Translations under genes and position numbers: made by a program
Source of the DNA: Bradyrhizobium sp. CSS354
Lineage (GTDB): Bacteria > Pseudomonadota > Alphaproteobacteria > Rhizobiales > Xanthobacteraceae
Length of the DNA: 64,000 nucleotides
Direction: 5' to 3'
Assembly: GCF_029051725.1 (NCBI RefSeq)
Contig: NZ_JAACFU010000001.1
Coordinates: 372,001 to 436,000, forward strand
Notes under the pieces: model-generated
Databases searched by the model: none
What the model was told of the DNA's origin: nothing
What the model saw: only the letters and a program-made list of their open reading frames with translations
In this document: piece by piece, positions 29,165 through 37,585 of the stretch
Position numbering within the stretch: position 1 is the stretch's first letter
Layout: every line of letters begins with the position of its first letter

Positions 29165-30103
29165 ATGATGGCGCTCGTCACGCACGGAGATCAAAAATAT
29201 CGGAACAGCGAGAAGCTCGTGAAGACCAGCGAGTGGCCTGCGCTGAGCATTGAACACCGGAAATTCGAGGCGGGCCACCAAGCAACCCCCGCCCCCATTT
29301 GCACCGAGCTCGTCATGCTGCTGTCAGGCGGCGGGATGGTCCACCGGATCGGCAATGGCGAAGTCCAGAAGAGCCTGGCCCGGCCGGGCATGAGCTACCT
29401 CGTACCGGCGGGTACGCAGGAGAGCCATCTCGAGCTTTCGGACCGGATGGAATGTCTCCATCTCTACCTTCCGCCGGCGCTGCTGGACCAAAGTGCCCTC
29501 GCCGACTTCGATATCGATCCGGCGAAGGTCGAGATCGCCTATGCCCACGGCCTGCCCGACCAGGTTCTCTTCCACGTCTGCTCGCCCTTGCGTGACCTGC
29601 TCCATCGTCCGCGCCAGCCGACAGATGCGTTGTTTGTGGAAGGCATCCAGGTCGCGCTCGCTGCACATCTTCTGGCGCACTACACGATCGACCGGTGGCG
29701 GCCGCCCGAGAAATCATCGTCGCTCGATGCGCGACGGCTCCAACGCGTGCTCGACCATATCGAGGCCTCGCTCGGCCTTGACATCAGGCTTGAAGACCTG
29801 GCGGCGCAGGCCTGCCTCAGTCCCTATCATTTTTCGAGGCTCTTTCGCGAGGCGACAGGCCTCTCGCCACACCGCTACGTGACCGATCGGCGCGTCCAGG
29901 CCGCGCGGCAAGAACTGGCACGCAACCATTCGTCCCTGGTCGACATTGCGCTGGAGTTCGGTTTCGGGTCCCAAGCCAATTTCACGCGCGTGTTCCGCAA
30001 GGCCACCACCCTCACACCGGGGCAATACCGCGAGCTGTGCTGCGGCCCGCTCGACGTCAGGACCGACCGCATCGCTGCGGGACTCCGCAGAGATTGCGCA
30101 TGA
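29165..30103 (+). CDS. AraC family transcriptional regulator
   Basis: The 312-residue protein has an N-terminal cupin-like sensing domain (AGHQATPAPICTELVMLLSGGG) and a C-terminal double helix-turn-helix (about 205-300): LEDLAAQACLSPYHFSRLFREATGLSPHRY, at half length the family's first HTH, and IALEFGFGSQANFTRVFRK, the second. ATG 29168 may be the true start, with GGAGG 6 bases upstream. It sits upstream of the molybdenum hydroxylase operon and probably controls it. Confidence 0.9.
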   Translation: MMALVTHGDQKYRNSEKLVKTSEWPALSIEHRKFEAGHQATPAPICTELVMLLSGGGMVHRIGNGEVQKSLARPGMSYLVPAGTQESHLELSDRMECLHLYLPPALLDQSALADFDIDPAKVEIAYAHGLPDQVLFHVCSPLRDLLHRPRQPTDALFVEGIQVALAAHLLAHYTIDRWRPPEKSSSLDARRLQRVLDHIEASLGLDIRLEDLAAQACLSPYHFSRLFREATGLSPHRYVTDRRVQAARQELARNHSSLVDIALEFGFGSQANFTRVFRKATTLTPGQYRELCCGPLDVRTDRIAAGLRRDCA

Positions 30104-30274
30104 AAGCGCAGGATTCGGCAATACCGCTCGGCACGCATGAGACAGTGCTGTTGGGGCGAACAAATGGATGTCCCGATCGCAAGCGGCCACATGTCGATTG
30201 GCGTGAGGGAAGCAAGATGTCAGGACACCAGTTCCAACACGACCGCATCAACAATCCGCCAAGGACGTAGCGAC

Positions 30275-30739
30275 ATGATCGAACTCACGGTCAATGGGAT
30301 CAAGCGCCAGGTTGACGTCGTACCCGAAATGCCCCTGCTCTGGGTGTTGCGCGACGAACTCGGCATTACAAGCCCGAAGTACGGTTGCGGTGTCGCACAA
30401 TGCGGCGCCTGCACTGTGCATATTGATGGAAAGGCCGTTCGATCCTGTCAGTCCCGCATCGGCGAAGTCGCGGGCAAGTCGGTGGTCACGATCGAAGGAT
30501 TGGAGAACAGGGATCAGAATCCGGTTCTTCAAGCTTGGATCGACCATCAGGTCCCACAATGCGGCTACTGCCAGACCGGCCAGATCATGCAGGCCATCTC
30601 GTTGCTTGAACGCGCTTCCAAGCCGACGGACGAGCTTATCGACCAGGTGATGTCCGGCAATCTGTGCCGGTGCGGCACCTACCCGCGTATCCGCGCTGCG
30701 ATCCACGCGGCTGCCGCAATGAAAATGGCGGAGAAGTGA
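30275..30739 (+). CDS. iorA: 2Fe-2S subunit of a molybdenum hydroxylase (IorA-like)
   Basis: The 154-residue electron-transfer subunit has two 2Fe-2S centres: a plant-ferredoxin cluster with C38, C43, C46 and C58, and an all-alpha cluster with C96, C99, C131 and C133 (CGYCQTGQ and [14 protein letters not shown]). Start at ATG 30275 with AAGGA upstream. It is followed after one base by the molybdopterin subunit. Isoquinoline 1-oxidoreductase or aldehyde oxidase types share this layout, so the substrate is unclear. Confidence 0.9.
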   Translation: MIELTVNGIKRQVDVVPEMPLLWVLRDELGITSPKYGCGVAQCGACTVHIDGKAVRSCQSRIGEVAGKSVVTIEGLENRDQNPVLQAWIDHQVPQCGYCQTGQIMQAISLLERASKPTDELIDQVMSGNLCRCGTYPRIRAAIHAAAAMKMAEK

Positions 30740-30740
30740 G

Positions 30741-32996
30741 ATGGAGGACATCAAGAATATTTCCCGTCGCGCTTTCGTTTTCGGCTCCGCCGCGATAGCG
30801 GGCGGAATAGCTTTCGGCTCCTACGGCGATGCGGCCATGGCTGCTACGGCAACGAACGGCAATCCCCTGGCCGCAGAACTCGGGCCGAACTCAGTCACCT
30901 TCAATCCCTGGGTCGAGATCAGCCCGGACAAGATAACGCTCATTGCCCAACACGCTGATATTGGTCAGGGCGTCGGCTCGGCGCAGCCGATCCTGATTGC
31001 AGAAGAAATGGACCTCGACCCTGGGCAATTCGAGGTCCGCTTTGCCGGACCGAGTCCCGCTTACTTCAACACCGGGTTTGCCAATGAGAATGCGCCGTTC
31101 CTGTCGGCGGACCATAGCCCGGCGGCGGAGGCCGCGCGTGCCGATGCGCTCGAAGCTTTGCGAAAGTCGGGCCTGCAAATGACTGGCGGGTCAAGCTCGA
31201 TTCCGGACACCTACGAAAAGTTGCGTATCGCCGGCGCGGTCGCGCGCGAAACGCTCAAGGCTGCAGCGGCCAAGCGTTCCGGTGTCGCGCTGGCCGACAT
31301 CAGCACGCAGTCTGGCCACGTCATCCTGCCCAACGGCACCAAGATTCCCTACGTGGAACTTGCAGCGGAAGCCGCCCGGATCGCGCCGGTGCTCGATGCG
31401 AAGCCGCGTGATCCGTCGAAATGGCGAATGGTCGGCAAGCCGATGATGCGCCTCGACGTCCGATCGAAGGTCATGGGCGAGCTGAAGTTCGGTATCGACA
31501 AGAAGATGGCCGGCATGATGTATGCCGCCGTCAAATTGAACCCCAACAAGGGCCAGCCGCTGAAATCTTACGAGGCAGGCAAGGCGCAGTCGATGCCGGG
31601 GGTCAAGAAGATCCTTAAATTGAAGAACGGCGTCGCTGTGATCGCAACCAACAGCTGGTACGCCATGAAGGCGGTCGATGCGATCCAATGCGTGTGGGCG
31701 CCCTCGACCTACCCTGCCGAACAGGCTGGCCATTGGAAGGTCCTTGAAGGATCGTTCAAACCGCAATTCCTGGGCAAGGAATGGCGGAAAGTTGGGGACA
31801 TAGAGGCTGGGCTGAAACAGGGCACGCTCTTCAAAGCCGAGTATCGCGCGCCTTATGTCGGGCATCAGCCTCTGGAGCCACTCAATGGGCTCGCCATTGT
31901 CTCCGATTCCGGCATGGAAATCTGGGTCGGCCATCAGAGTCCTCAGGCCGTCCAAAGCATCGCGGCAGCTGCCATCGGCCTCAAGCCGGAACAGGTGACG
32001 TTCCACAATCAGTGGACCGGTGGAAGCTTCGGTCACCGTCTGGAATTCGAGAATATCCGCGTCCTGGCCGAGATCGCCAATCAGATGCGGGGAACGCCGA
32101 TCAAGCTGGTCTTTTCGCGCGAGCAGGACTTCCTGCAGGACATCCCGAGGCAGATTGCAATCGCCCGCCACAGAGGCAGTGTCGACAAGGGGAAGATCGT
32201 CGCGGCCGATCTGCAATTGGCATCGACGGCTCCGCTGAAAGGGTTGCTCGAACGGATGGGAGCGCCGTCGAAGGACCCCGACCCGCAGTTAGCCGCCGGT
32301 CTGTGGAATGTCTATTACGACCTGCCCCATTTCCGAGCCACGAGCTATGAAGCGCAAGGGCTGTCGCCAAGCACCACATGGCGATCGGTCGGAGCCTCGA
32401 CGGCCGGCTTTTTTACCGAGAGCTTCATCGACGAGCTGATCCATGCGGCGGGGCTTGATCCGTTGAAGGCGCGCATCGCGATGTGTTCCGTTCCAACCTA
32501 CCGCAAGGTGCTGGAGACGGTTGCGGAGATGTCAAACTGGAACGGGCCTCTCGGCAACGGCAAGGGGCGAGGCGTCGCGTTCGTGGAATCCTTCGGGACA
32601 CCCACGGCCGAGGTCATCGAGATCACAATGACCGACCGAGGCGTCAGGATCGACAAAGTCTGGGTCGCCGTCGATGTCGGCAAGGTCGTCGATCCCGTGA
32701 ATCTGGAAAGCCAGGTGCAGGGAGGTGTGGTCTGGGGACTCGGCCATGCCATGAACTGCCAGCTCACCTACGCCAAGGGCGCGGTCCAGCAAACCAACTA
32801 CAACCACCACGAAGCGATGCGAATCTATCAATGTCCGGTCATCGAAGTCCGCGCACTCGAGAACGACCCGAAAGTACGCGGTATCGGCGAGCCTCCCGTT
32901 CCTCCGGCCGCGCCCGCGCTCGCCAATGCGATATTCGCAGCGACAGGCAAGCGCATCCGCGAAATGCCGTTCAACAAGTTTATTGATTTCGTGTGA
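30741..32996 (+). CDS. iorB: molybdopterin-binding subunit of a molybdenum hydroxylase (IorB-like)
   Basis: 751 residues with a twin-arginine signal (R9-R10 in SRRAFVFGSAA), so the enzyme works in the periplasm. Two repeats of the IorB family are visible, with QGVGSAQPILIAEE and NQWTGGSFGHRLEFEN in cofactor-binding regions. The catalytic glutamate lies in the C-terminal GIGEPPVPP. No separate FAD subunit is present. Electrons probably go to the diheme cytochrome encoded 9 bases downstream. The molybdenum cofactor pathway includes moaA at 5.3 kb. Confidence 0.9.
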   Translation: MEDIKNISRRAFVFGSAAIAGGIAFGSYGDAAMAATATNGNPLAAELGPNSVTFNPWVEISPDKITLIAQHADIGQGVGSAQPILIAEEMDLDPGQFEVRFAGPSPAYFNTGFANENAPFLSADHSPAAEAARADALEALRKSGLQMTGGSSSIPDTYEKLRIAGAVARETLKAAAAKRSGVALADISTQSGHVILPNGTKIPYVELAAEAARIAPVLDAKPRDPSKWRMVGKPMMRLDVRSKVMGELKFGIDKKMAGMMYAAVKLNPNKGQPLKSYEAGKAQSMPGVKKILKLKNGVAVIATNSWYAMKAVDAIQCVWAPSTYPAEQAGHWKVLEGSFKPQFLGKEWRKVGDIEAGLKQGTLFKAEYRAPYVGHQPLEPLNGLAIVSDSGMEIWVGHQSPQAVQSIAAAAIGLKPEQVTFHNQWTGGSFGHRLEFENIRVLAEIANQMRGTPIKLVFSREQDFLQDIPRQIAIARHRGSVDKGKIVAADLQLASTAPLKGLLERMGAPSKDPDPQLAAGLWNVYYDLPHFRATSYEAQGLSPSTTWRSVGASTAGFFTESFIDELIHAAGLDPLKARIAMCSVPTYRKVLETVAEMSNWNGPLGNGKGRGVAFVESFGTPTAEVIEITMTDRGVRIDKVWVAVDVGKVVDPVNLESQVQGGVVWGLGHAMNCQLTYAKGAVQQTNYNHHEAMRIYQCPVIEVRALENDPKVRGIGEPPVPPAAPALANAIFAATGKRIREMPFNKFIDFV

Positions 32997-33005
32997 GGCA
33001 GAGCC

Positions 33006-33635
33006 ATGAAAATATCGCTGATTGCGCTCGTCATCGCTGCTTCATCCGTCGCGGTCCTCACAGGCATTGTCGCGGCGAAGGAGGTTGCCAAAGATGTGCT
33101 GCGGCCGGGTAGCGTCAGCCGCAGCGAGGGTTTGAAGGCCTGGAATCGGATTGAAGCGGTGGTGACACATCCCCGCTGCGCGAACTGCCACGTTGACGCC
33201 AAGGCGATTCCGATCTGGACGCCGGCTGGCGAAACCAAACCTCGCGTGCATGGTATGAACATCCACGGCGGAGAAAGCCGCAAGGGCGAGGAGGCGGTCC
33301 CTTGCTCGACCTGTCACATGACTTCCACGCAAGCAAACGAGCCGGCTCCCGCTCCGCCCCGCGCCGGGATCGATTGGCAACTCGCTCCCGTTGCTTTCAT
33401 CTGGTTCGGAAAGAGCGGCGCCGAGATCTGCGCGCAAATGAAGGACCCCAAGCGCAATGGCGGCCGCGACGCCGCCGGGCTGGTGGAGCATCTGCGGCAT
33501 GACGCGTCATTGAGCGGCTTCATTCCGCGCGGTTGGGCGCCCGGCGCGGGCCGGACGACGCCTCCAGGCAGCTTCGAGGAACATGTCAAGGACGTCGCCT
33601 TGTGGGGGGCGGCCGGGCAACCTTGTCCGAATTGA
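33006..33635 (+). CDS. periplasmic diheme cytochrome c
   Basis: 209 residues with a signal peptide (cleavage near VAAKE) and two heme motifs, CANCH (58-62) and CSTCH (100-104). A conserved-looking region after the second heme (DWQLAPVAFIWFGKSG) is typical of the small cytochromes found downstream of IorAB-type hydroxylases. It is the likely electron acceptor for that enzyme. Confidence 0.85.
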   Translation: MKISLIALVIAASSVAVLTGIVAAKEVAKDVLRPGSVSRSEGLKAWNRIEAVVTHPRCANCHVDAKAIPIWTPAGETKPRVHGMNIHGGESRKGEEAVPCSTCHMTSTQANEPAPAPPRAGIDWQLAPVAFIWFGKSGAEICAQMKDPKRNGGRDAAGLVEHLRHDASLSGFIPRGWAPGAGRTTPPGSFEEHVKDVALWGAAGQPCPN

Positions 33636-33759
33636 GCGATCGGTTTTGCCGCATGCGAGGGCTGGATACGAACATATGACCGGCATTGTCTGTGGACTTG
33701 AGACGGCCATCGCCCGCGCGCACGGCCGGCACAGTTGCGCAGCAGCGTGTTGAGCCCGA

Positions 33760-35181
33760 TCAGATCAGGCTCGACCTGCCGCGGCTGAGAACCTCGCCTG
33801 CGCCTTTGGCGCCGACGATCCTGCCGTATTCGTACACCACCCGGCCACGGGCGATCGTCGTTACCGGCCATCCCGTGACGTCGAAGCCTTCCCATGGCGT
33901 GTAGTCCGAGCCGTGATGCAGATCGGCCTGCCGAATAGATTTCTTCAATTTGGGGTCCCACAGCACGATATCCGCATCGAAGCCGACGCCGATCGAGCCC
34001 TTGCGCGGATAGAGGCCGTAGATGCGTGCATGGTTAGTCGCCGTCAGCTCGACGAATTTTTGCAGGCTGATCCGTCCCTTCGATACGCCTTCGGAGAACA
34101 GGATGGGCAGTCGGGTCTCGACACCCGGAATGCCGTTCGGCACCCAGCGGAACGAGGTGCGGCCGTTCGGCGTCAGCTTGCCCTTGGGATCGTCGTAGCG
34201 GAACGGGCAGTGATCGGACGAGAAGGTCTGGAACACGCCCGTGGTGATGCCCTCCCAGATCGCCTGCTGGCTTTCGGCATCGCGGGGCGGCGGCGAACAG
34301 ACATATTTCGCACCTGACATGTCCATGTTCAGGCCTTTCATGTCGTCGGCCGTGAGCGTGATATATTGCGGGCATGTCTCGGCATGCACCGGCAATCCGC
34401 GCTGCTGGGCCCAGCGCACCTGCTCCATCGCCTCACGACCGGAGACGTGGACGATCATGATGGGGACACCGACGATCTCGGCATGGCTGATGGCGCGATG
34501 CGCCGCCTCGCGCTCGACGGCCTGCGGCCGGGACACGCCATGGAAATACGGGGCGATATGCCCCTCTCGCTCGAGTTTTGAGGTGAGAAAACGGATGGCG
34601 TCGTACCCCTCGCAATGGACCATCACCAGCGCTTCCTCGCGGCGCGCGACCTCGAACACCTCGAGCAGCTGCTTGTCGCTCAGCACGAGGTCGTCATAGG
34701 TCATGAACACCTTGAACGAGGTGTAGCCGTCCTTCACCAGCGCCGGCAGCTCCTGCCCGAGCACGACCGCGGTCGGATCGGAGATGATGAGGTGGAACGC
34801 CGTGTCGATATAGCATTCGCCTTCGGCGAGTTTGCGGTAGTTCTCGACGCAGGTTCGGAGCGACGTGCCCTTCACTTGAAGCGCGAAGGGCAACACCATG
34901 GTGTTGCCGCCGGCGGCTGCCGAGCGCGTCGCCGACGCGAAATCATCGGCCATCACCACGTCGGGCCCGGACGGTTGCGAGATGTGGACATGGCTGTCGA
35001 TCCCACCCGGCAGCGCCAGCAGACCGGTTGCGTCGATCTCGCGCGCTGCGCCCTCGACGCTCTCGGCGATGCTGACGATGCGGCCGTCGCGAATGCCGAT
35101 ATCGGCGCGGAACTCGTCGCCGGCCGTCACGATGGTGCCGCCGCGAACGGCGAGATCGAGCTGCGCCACAGGAGTCTCCAT
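33760..35181 (-). CDS. dihydropyrimidinase / D-hydantoinase family
   Basis: About 473 residues, the standard length. The binuclear zinc site is recognisable: HVH in DSHVHIS, the carbamylated Lys in SFKVFMTYD, His in VMVHCEG, His in IVHVSGRE, and Asp in SSDHCPF. It opens cyclic amides such as dihydrouracil or hydantoins. Its ATG at 35181 overlaps the stop of the upstream decarboxylase-like gene by one base (TGATG), so they are translationally coupled. Substrate is not fixed. Confidence 0.9.
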   Translation of the reverse strand: METPVAQLDLAVRGGTIVTAGDEFRADIGIRDGRIVSIAESVEGAAREIDATGLLALPGGIDSHVHISQPSGPDVVMADDFASATRSAAAGGNTMVLPFALQVKGTSLRTCVENYRKLAEGECYIDTAFHLIISDPTAVVLGQELPALVKDGYTSFKVFMTYDDLVLSDKQLLEVFEVARREEALVMVHCEGYDAIRFLTSKLEREGHIAPYFHGVSRPQAVEREAAHRAISHAEIVGVPIMIVHVSGREAMEQVRWAQQRGLPVHAETCPQYITLTADDMKGLNMDMSGAKYVCSPPPRDAESQQAIWEGITTGVFQTFSSDHCPFRYDDPKGKLTPNGRTSFRWVPNGIPGVETRLPILFSEGVSKGRISLQKFVELTATNHARIYGLYPRKGSIGVGFDADIVLWDPKLKKSIRQADLHHGSDYTPWEGFDVTGWPVTTIARGRVVYEYGRIVGAKGAGEVLSRGRSSLI

Positions 35182-35939
35182 CACTTGATGACCGGAATGG
35201 TCTGGAATATCCGGCCCGATTTCGCAAGAGCCGCAACGTCGCCGCCGGAGAGGCTCAGGCTCCGCCACAGCGTGACCGCGACGGAATCCAGCACGGCGAT
35301 ATCCAATTCCCGTTCGAGCGAAGCGGCCAGCGCGGCGCCGTCGAGATTGGTGCAGAGGATGACGATCGCGTCGGCGCCTTCCGCAGCCACGGCACGGATC
35401 ATGTCCGCGATCGTTGCAGGCGCGACCTCGCCGAAAGAAAAATTGTCGCGCAAGCCCAGATGCCGCTCCGCATGCGAGGTGATGCCCTCCTGAGCCCACA
35501 CGTCCGCGATCCGCCGCTGCACGTCGTCCGTATAGGGTGAGACCAGGCCGACACGCTTGGCGCCGAGCGCGCGGGCGGCATCGATGCAGGCGAGTGTGGA
35601 GGTCGTTGCCGGCACGCTCGCGCGCGCCGTGATCGCCTCGCAAAGGCTCCGGTCGCGGTCGATGCCGAGCCAGCTCGCGGACGTGCCGTTCCAGGCGATG
35701 GCATCGACTTTTGCATCGGCGAGCAGATCCGCTGCGGGCAGCATCACCGAGGCGTCGAACTGGTTCAGCGCGGCGGCGTCGAGCGCAATCTCGGTAACGC
35801 GGAAGCGTGAGAAATGCGCGGTGACATCACCAACACCATGCAGCATGGCGTTAGTGACGGGCTCGAGCACCGAATTGGAGGATGGCGTGATCATGCCGAG
35901 ACGCTTGCGCAGTACTAACATCGATCGCGTTCGCTCCAT
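35181..35939 (-). CDS. Asp/Glu racemase superfamily protein, arylmalonate decarboxylase/maleate isomerase-like
   Basis: About 252 residues with the two-lobe fold of the maleate isomerase/AMDase branch. The first lobe has NGTSASW (G85 at the position where maleate isomerases carry Cys) and the second has C196 in VILCTNLDG. A glycine/cysteine pair is the arylmalonate decarboxylase arrangement, so decarboxylase chemistry is more plausible than isomerase. This is inference from two residues. Start ATG 35939, or 35921. It heads the two-gene unit with the hydantoinase. Confidence 0.75.
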   Translation of the reverse strand: MERTRSMLVLRKRLGMITPSSNSVLEPVTNAMLHGVGDVTAHFSRFRVTEIALDAAALNQFDASVMLPAADLLADAKVDAIAWNGTSASWLGIDRDRSLCEAITARASVPATTSTLACIDAARALGAKRVGLVSPYTDDVQRRIADVWAQEGITSHAERHLGLRDNFSFGEVAPATIADMIRAVAAEGADAIVILCTNLDGAALAASLERELDIAVLDSVAVTLWRSLSLSGGDVAALAKSGRIFQTIPVIK

Positions 35940-36008
35940 TTGCGGCGAAGCGCGACTGCGCTCCTCAGCAGGATCATCCGCATCCCTCGCACCCGCGCAA
36001 CCGCAATC

Positions 36009-36023
36009 TGCATACTGCATGCA
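36009..36023. promoter_or_regulatory. inverted repeat near GntR promoter
   Basis: TGCAT-ACTGC-ATGCA is an inverted repeat of five bases with a five-base spacer, in an AT-rich stretch between the divergent decarboxylase-like and GntR genes. FadR-type regulators often bind such sites next to their own gene. Candidate operator only. Confidence 0.35.
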
Positions 36024-36122
36024 ATTTATTCGATATGCTTTTATTTTGAGCTACATACGTCTCCTATTTGAGCACGGGTCTGACAGAGATTGGATTAGAT
36101 TACGCGCAGCAGCGAGGCTTGC

Positions 36123-36833
36123 GTGCAGCAAAAATCCGAACCGAACCAGGGCCGAAAGTCGCCCAAACTCAAGCGGATGGGCCTGCATGAGCGCGCCGCT
36201 GCGCGGATGCGGACGATGATCATTCGCGGCGAGCTGGCGCCGGGATCGCAGACCCAGGAGACCAAGCTCTCGAAGGAGCTTGGCGTATCGCGCACCCCGC
36301 TACGCGAGGCGATGAAGGTACTCGCGGCCGAAGGACTGATCGAGCTGCGCCCCAACCGCAGCCCGCGCATTGCCAGCATCGCGGTCGCCGGCATCTCGGA
36401 ATTGTTCGAGGCGCTGGCCGGCATCGAACGTCTGGCCGCCGAGCTCGCCGCGGAGCGCGCCACCGAGCGCGATCTCGCCCGGCTACGCACGCTTCAGACC
36501 CGCATGGAAGGCCATCATCGCAACGGCAAGCTCGACGAGTACTTCGCCATCAACGGCGAGATCCACAACACCATCGTCCGCATGGCGCGCAACACGCCGC
36601 TGCGCGAGGCGCACGAGACGCTGATCTCCCGCGCCGAACGCGCGCGTTACCTCGCGCTCGGCGCCGACCGCCGCTGGAGCAATTCGGTCGACGAGCACGC
36701 CGGTATCCTGGCGGCTATCGAGGCGCGCGACAGCGAAGCGGCCGGCCGCCTGCTCGGCGCCCATGTCCGCCGCACCGGCACTGCGCTGCTCGAAGTCATC
36801 GCGGCCTCTCAAGCCAACCGGACGGCGGCGTAA
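36123..36833 (+). CDS. GntR family transcriptional regulator (FadR/FCD type)
   Basis: 236 residues with an N-terminal winged helix (25-90, RTPLREAMKVLAAEGLIEL) and an all-helical FCD ligand-binding domain (about 100-225), including the metal-binding histidine pattern HNTIVRMA and DEHAGILAAI. Starts with GTG at 36123, or a later codon. It sits between the divergent decarboxylase/hydantoinase pair and the racemase-like gene, and probably governs the catabolic cluster. Two bases separate it from the next gene. Confidence 0.9.
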   Translation: MQQKSEPNQGRKSPKLKRMGLHERAAARMRTMIIRGELAPGSQTQETKLSKELGVSRTPLREAMKVLAAEGLIELRPNRSPRIASIAVAGISELFEALAGIERLAAELAAERATERDLARLRTLQTRMEGHHRNGKLDEYFAINGEIHNTIVRMARNTPLREAHETLISRAERARYLALGADRRWSNSVDEHAGILAAIEARDSEAAGRLLGAHVRRTGTALLEVIAASQANRTAA

Positions 36834-36835
36834 TC

Positions 36836-37585
36836 ATGAAGCTGCTGCTGCTCAACCCGAACACCAGCACCGAAGTCACGCAACTGATGACGGGAGTCGG
36901 GCAGCGCGCGGCTGCGCCCGGGACCGAGCTGATCCCCTGCACCGCGACCCGCGGCGTGCCCTACATCTCGACGCGCACCGAAGCGCAGATCGGCGGCGCC
37001 ATTGCGCTTGAGATGCTGGCCGAGCAGCATCGCAATGTCGACGCCGCGATCATCGCCGCCTTCGGCGACCCCGGCCTGTTCGCCGCGCGCGAAACTTTTG
37101 ACATTCCCGTGGTCGGCATGGCGGAAGCAGCGATGCTGACCGCCTGCATGGCCGGGCGCCGCTTCGCCATCGTCACCTTCGCCCAGGCGCTTGGCCCCTG
37201 GTACGAGGAATGCGTCCGCGCCCACGGGCTATGGGAGCGTTGTGCCGGCATCCGCATGCTCGACACGCCGTTCCAGGCGATCTCCGAGGTCGGCACCGAG
37301 AAGGAGGATGTGCTGGTCGGTCTCGCCCGGCGCGCGATCGTGGAAGACGATGCGGACGTGCTGATTTTTGCAGGTGCGCCGCTCTCGGGCCTCGCTGAGC
37401 GCGTCGCCGACCGGATCCCCGTCCCGGTCGTCGATCAAGTCATCGCCTCGGTGAAGCAGGCCGAGGCCCTGGTGACGCTGCGCCTGCGCAAGGCAATTGC
37501 TGGCACGTACCGCCGTCCCGCCGCCAAACCCACGCTTGGCCTTGCCGATGCGCTCGCCGCCCGGCTTGAGCATCGCGACAGCTAG
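36836..37585 (+). CDS. hydantoin/allantoin racemase-like protein lacking catalytic cysteines
   Basis: 249 residues of the Asp/Glu/hydantoin racemase family: LLNPNTSTEVT at the N-terminus, AAFGDPGLFAARE in the first lobe and LIFAGAPLSGLAE in the second. Known hydantoin and allantoin racemases have a Cys in both segments (ACFDDPGL-like and CAGM-like). Here they are A75 and about G180, so the standard two-base racemase mechanism is not possible. A different reaction, or a binding role, is likely. Two bases after the GntR stop, so co-transcribed. Confidence 0.78.
   Translation: MKLLLLNPNTSTEVTQLMTGVGQRAAAPGTELIPCTATRGVPYISTRTEAQIGGAIALEMLAEQHRNVDAAIIAAFGDPGLFAARETFDIPVVGMAEAAMLTACMAGRRFAIVTFAQALGPWYEECVRAHGLWERCAGIRMLDTPFQAISEVGTEKEDVLVGLARRAIVEDDADVLIFAGAPLSGLAERVADRIPVPVVDQVIASVKQAEALVTLRLRKAIAGTYRRPAAKPTLGLADALAARLEHRDS

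Noticed and set aside
31191..32216. Minus-strand open frame inside the IorB gene
   Set aside because: No recognisable protein; IorB motifs cover the region.
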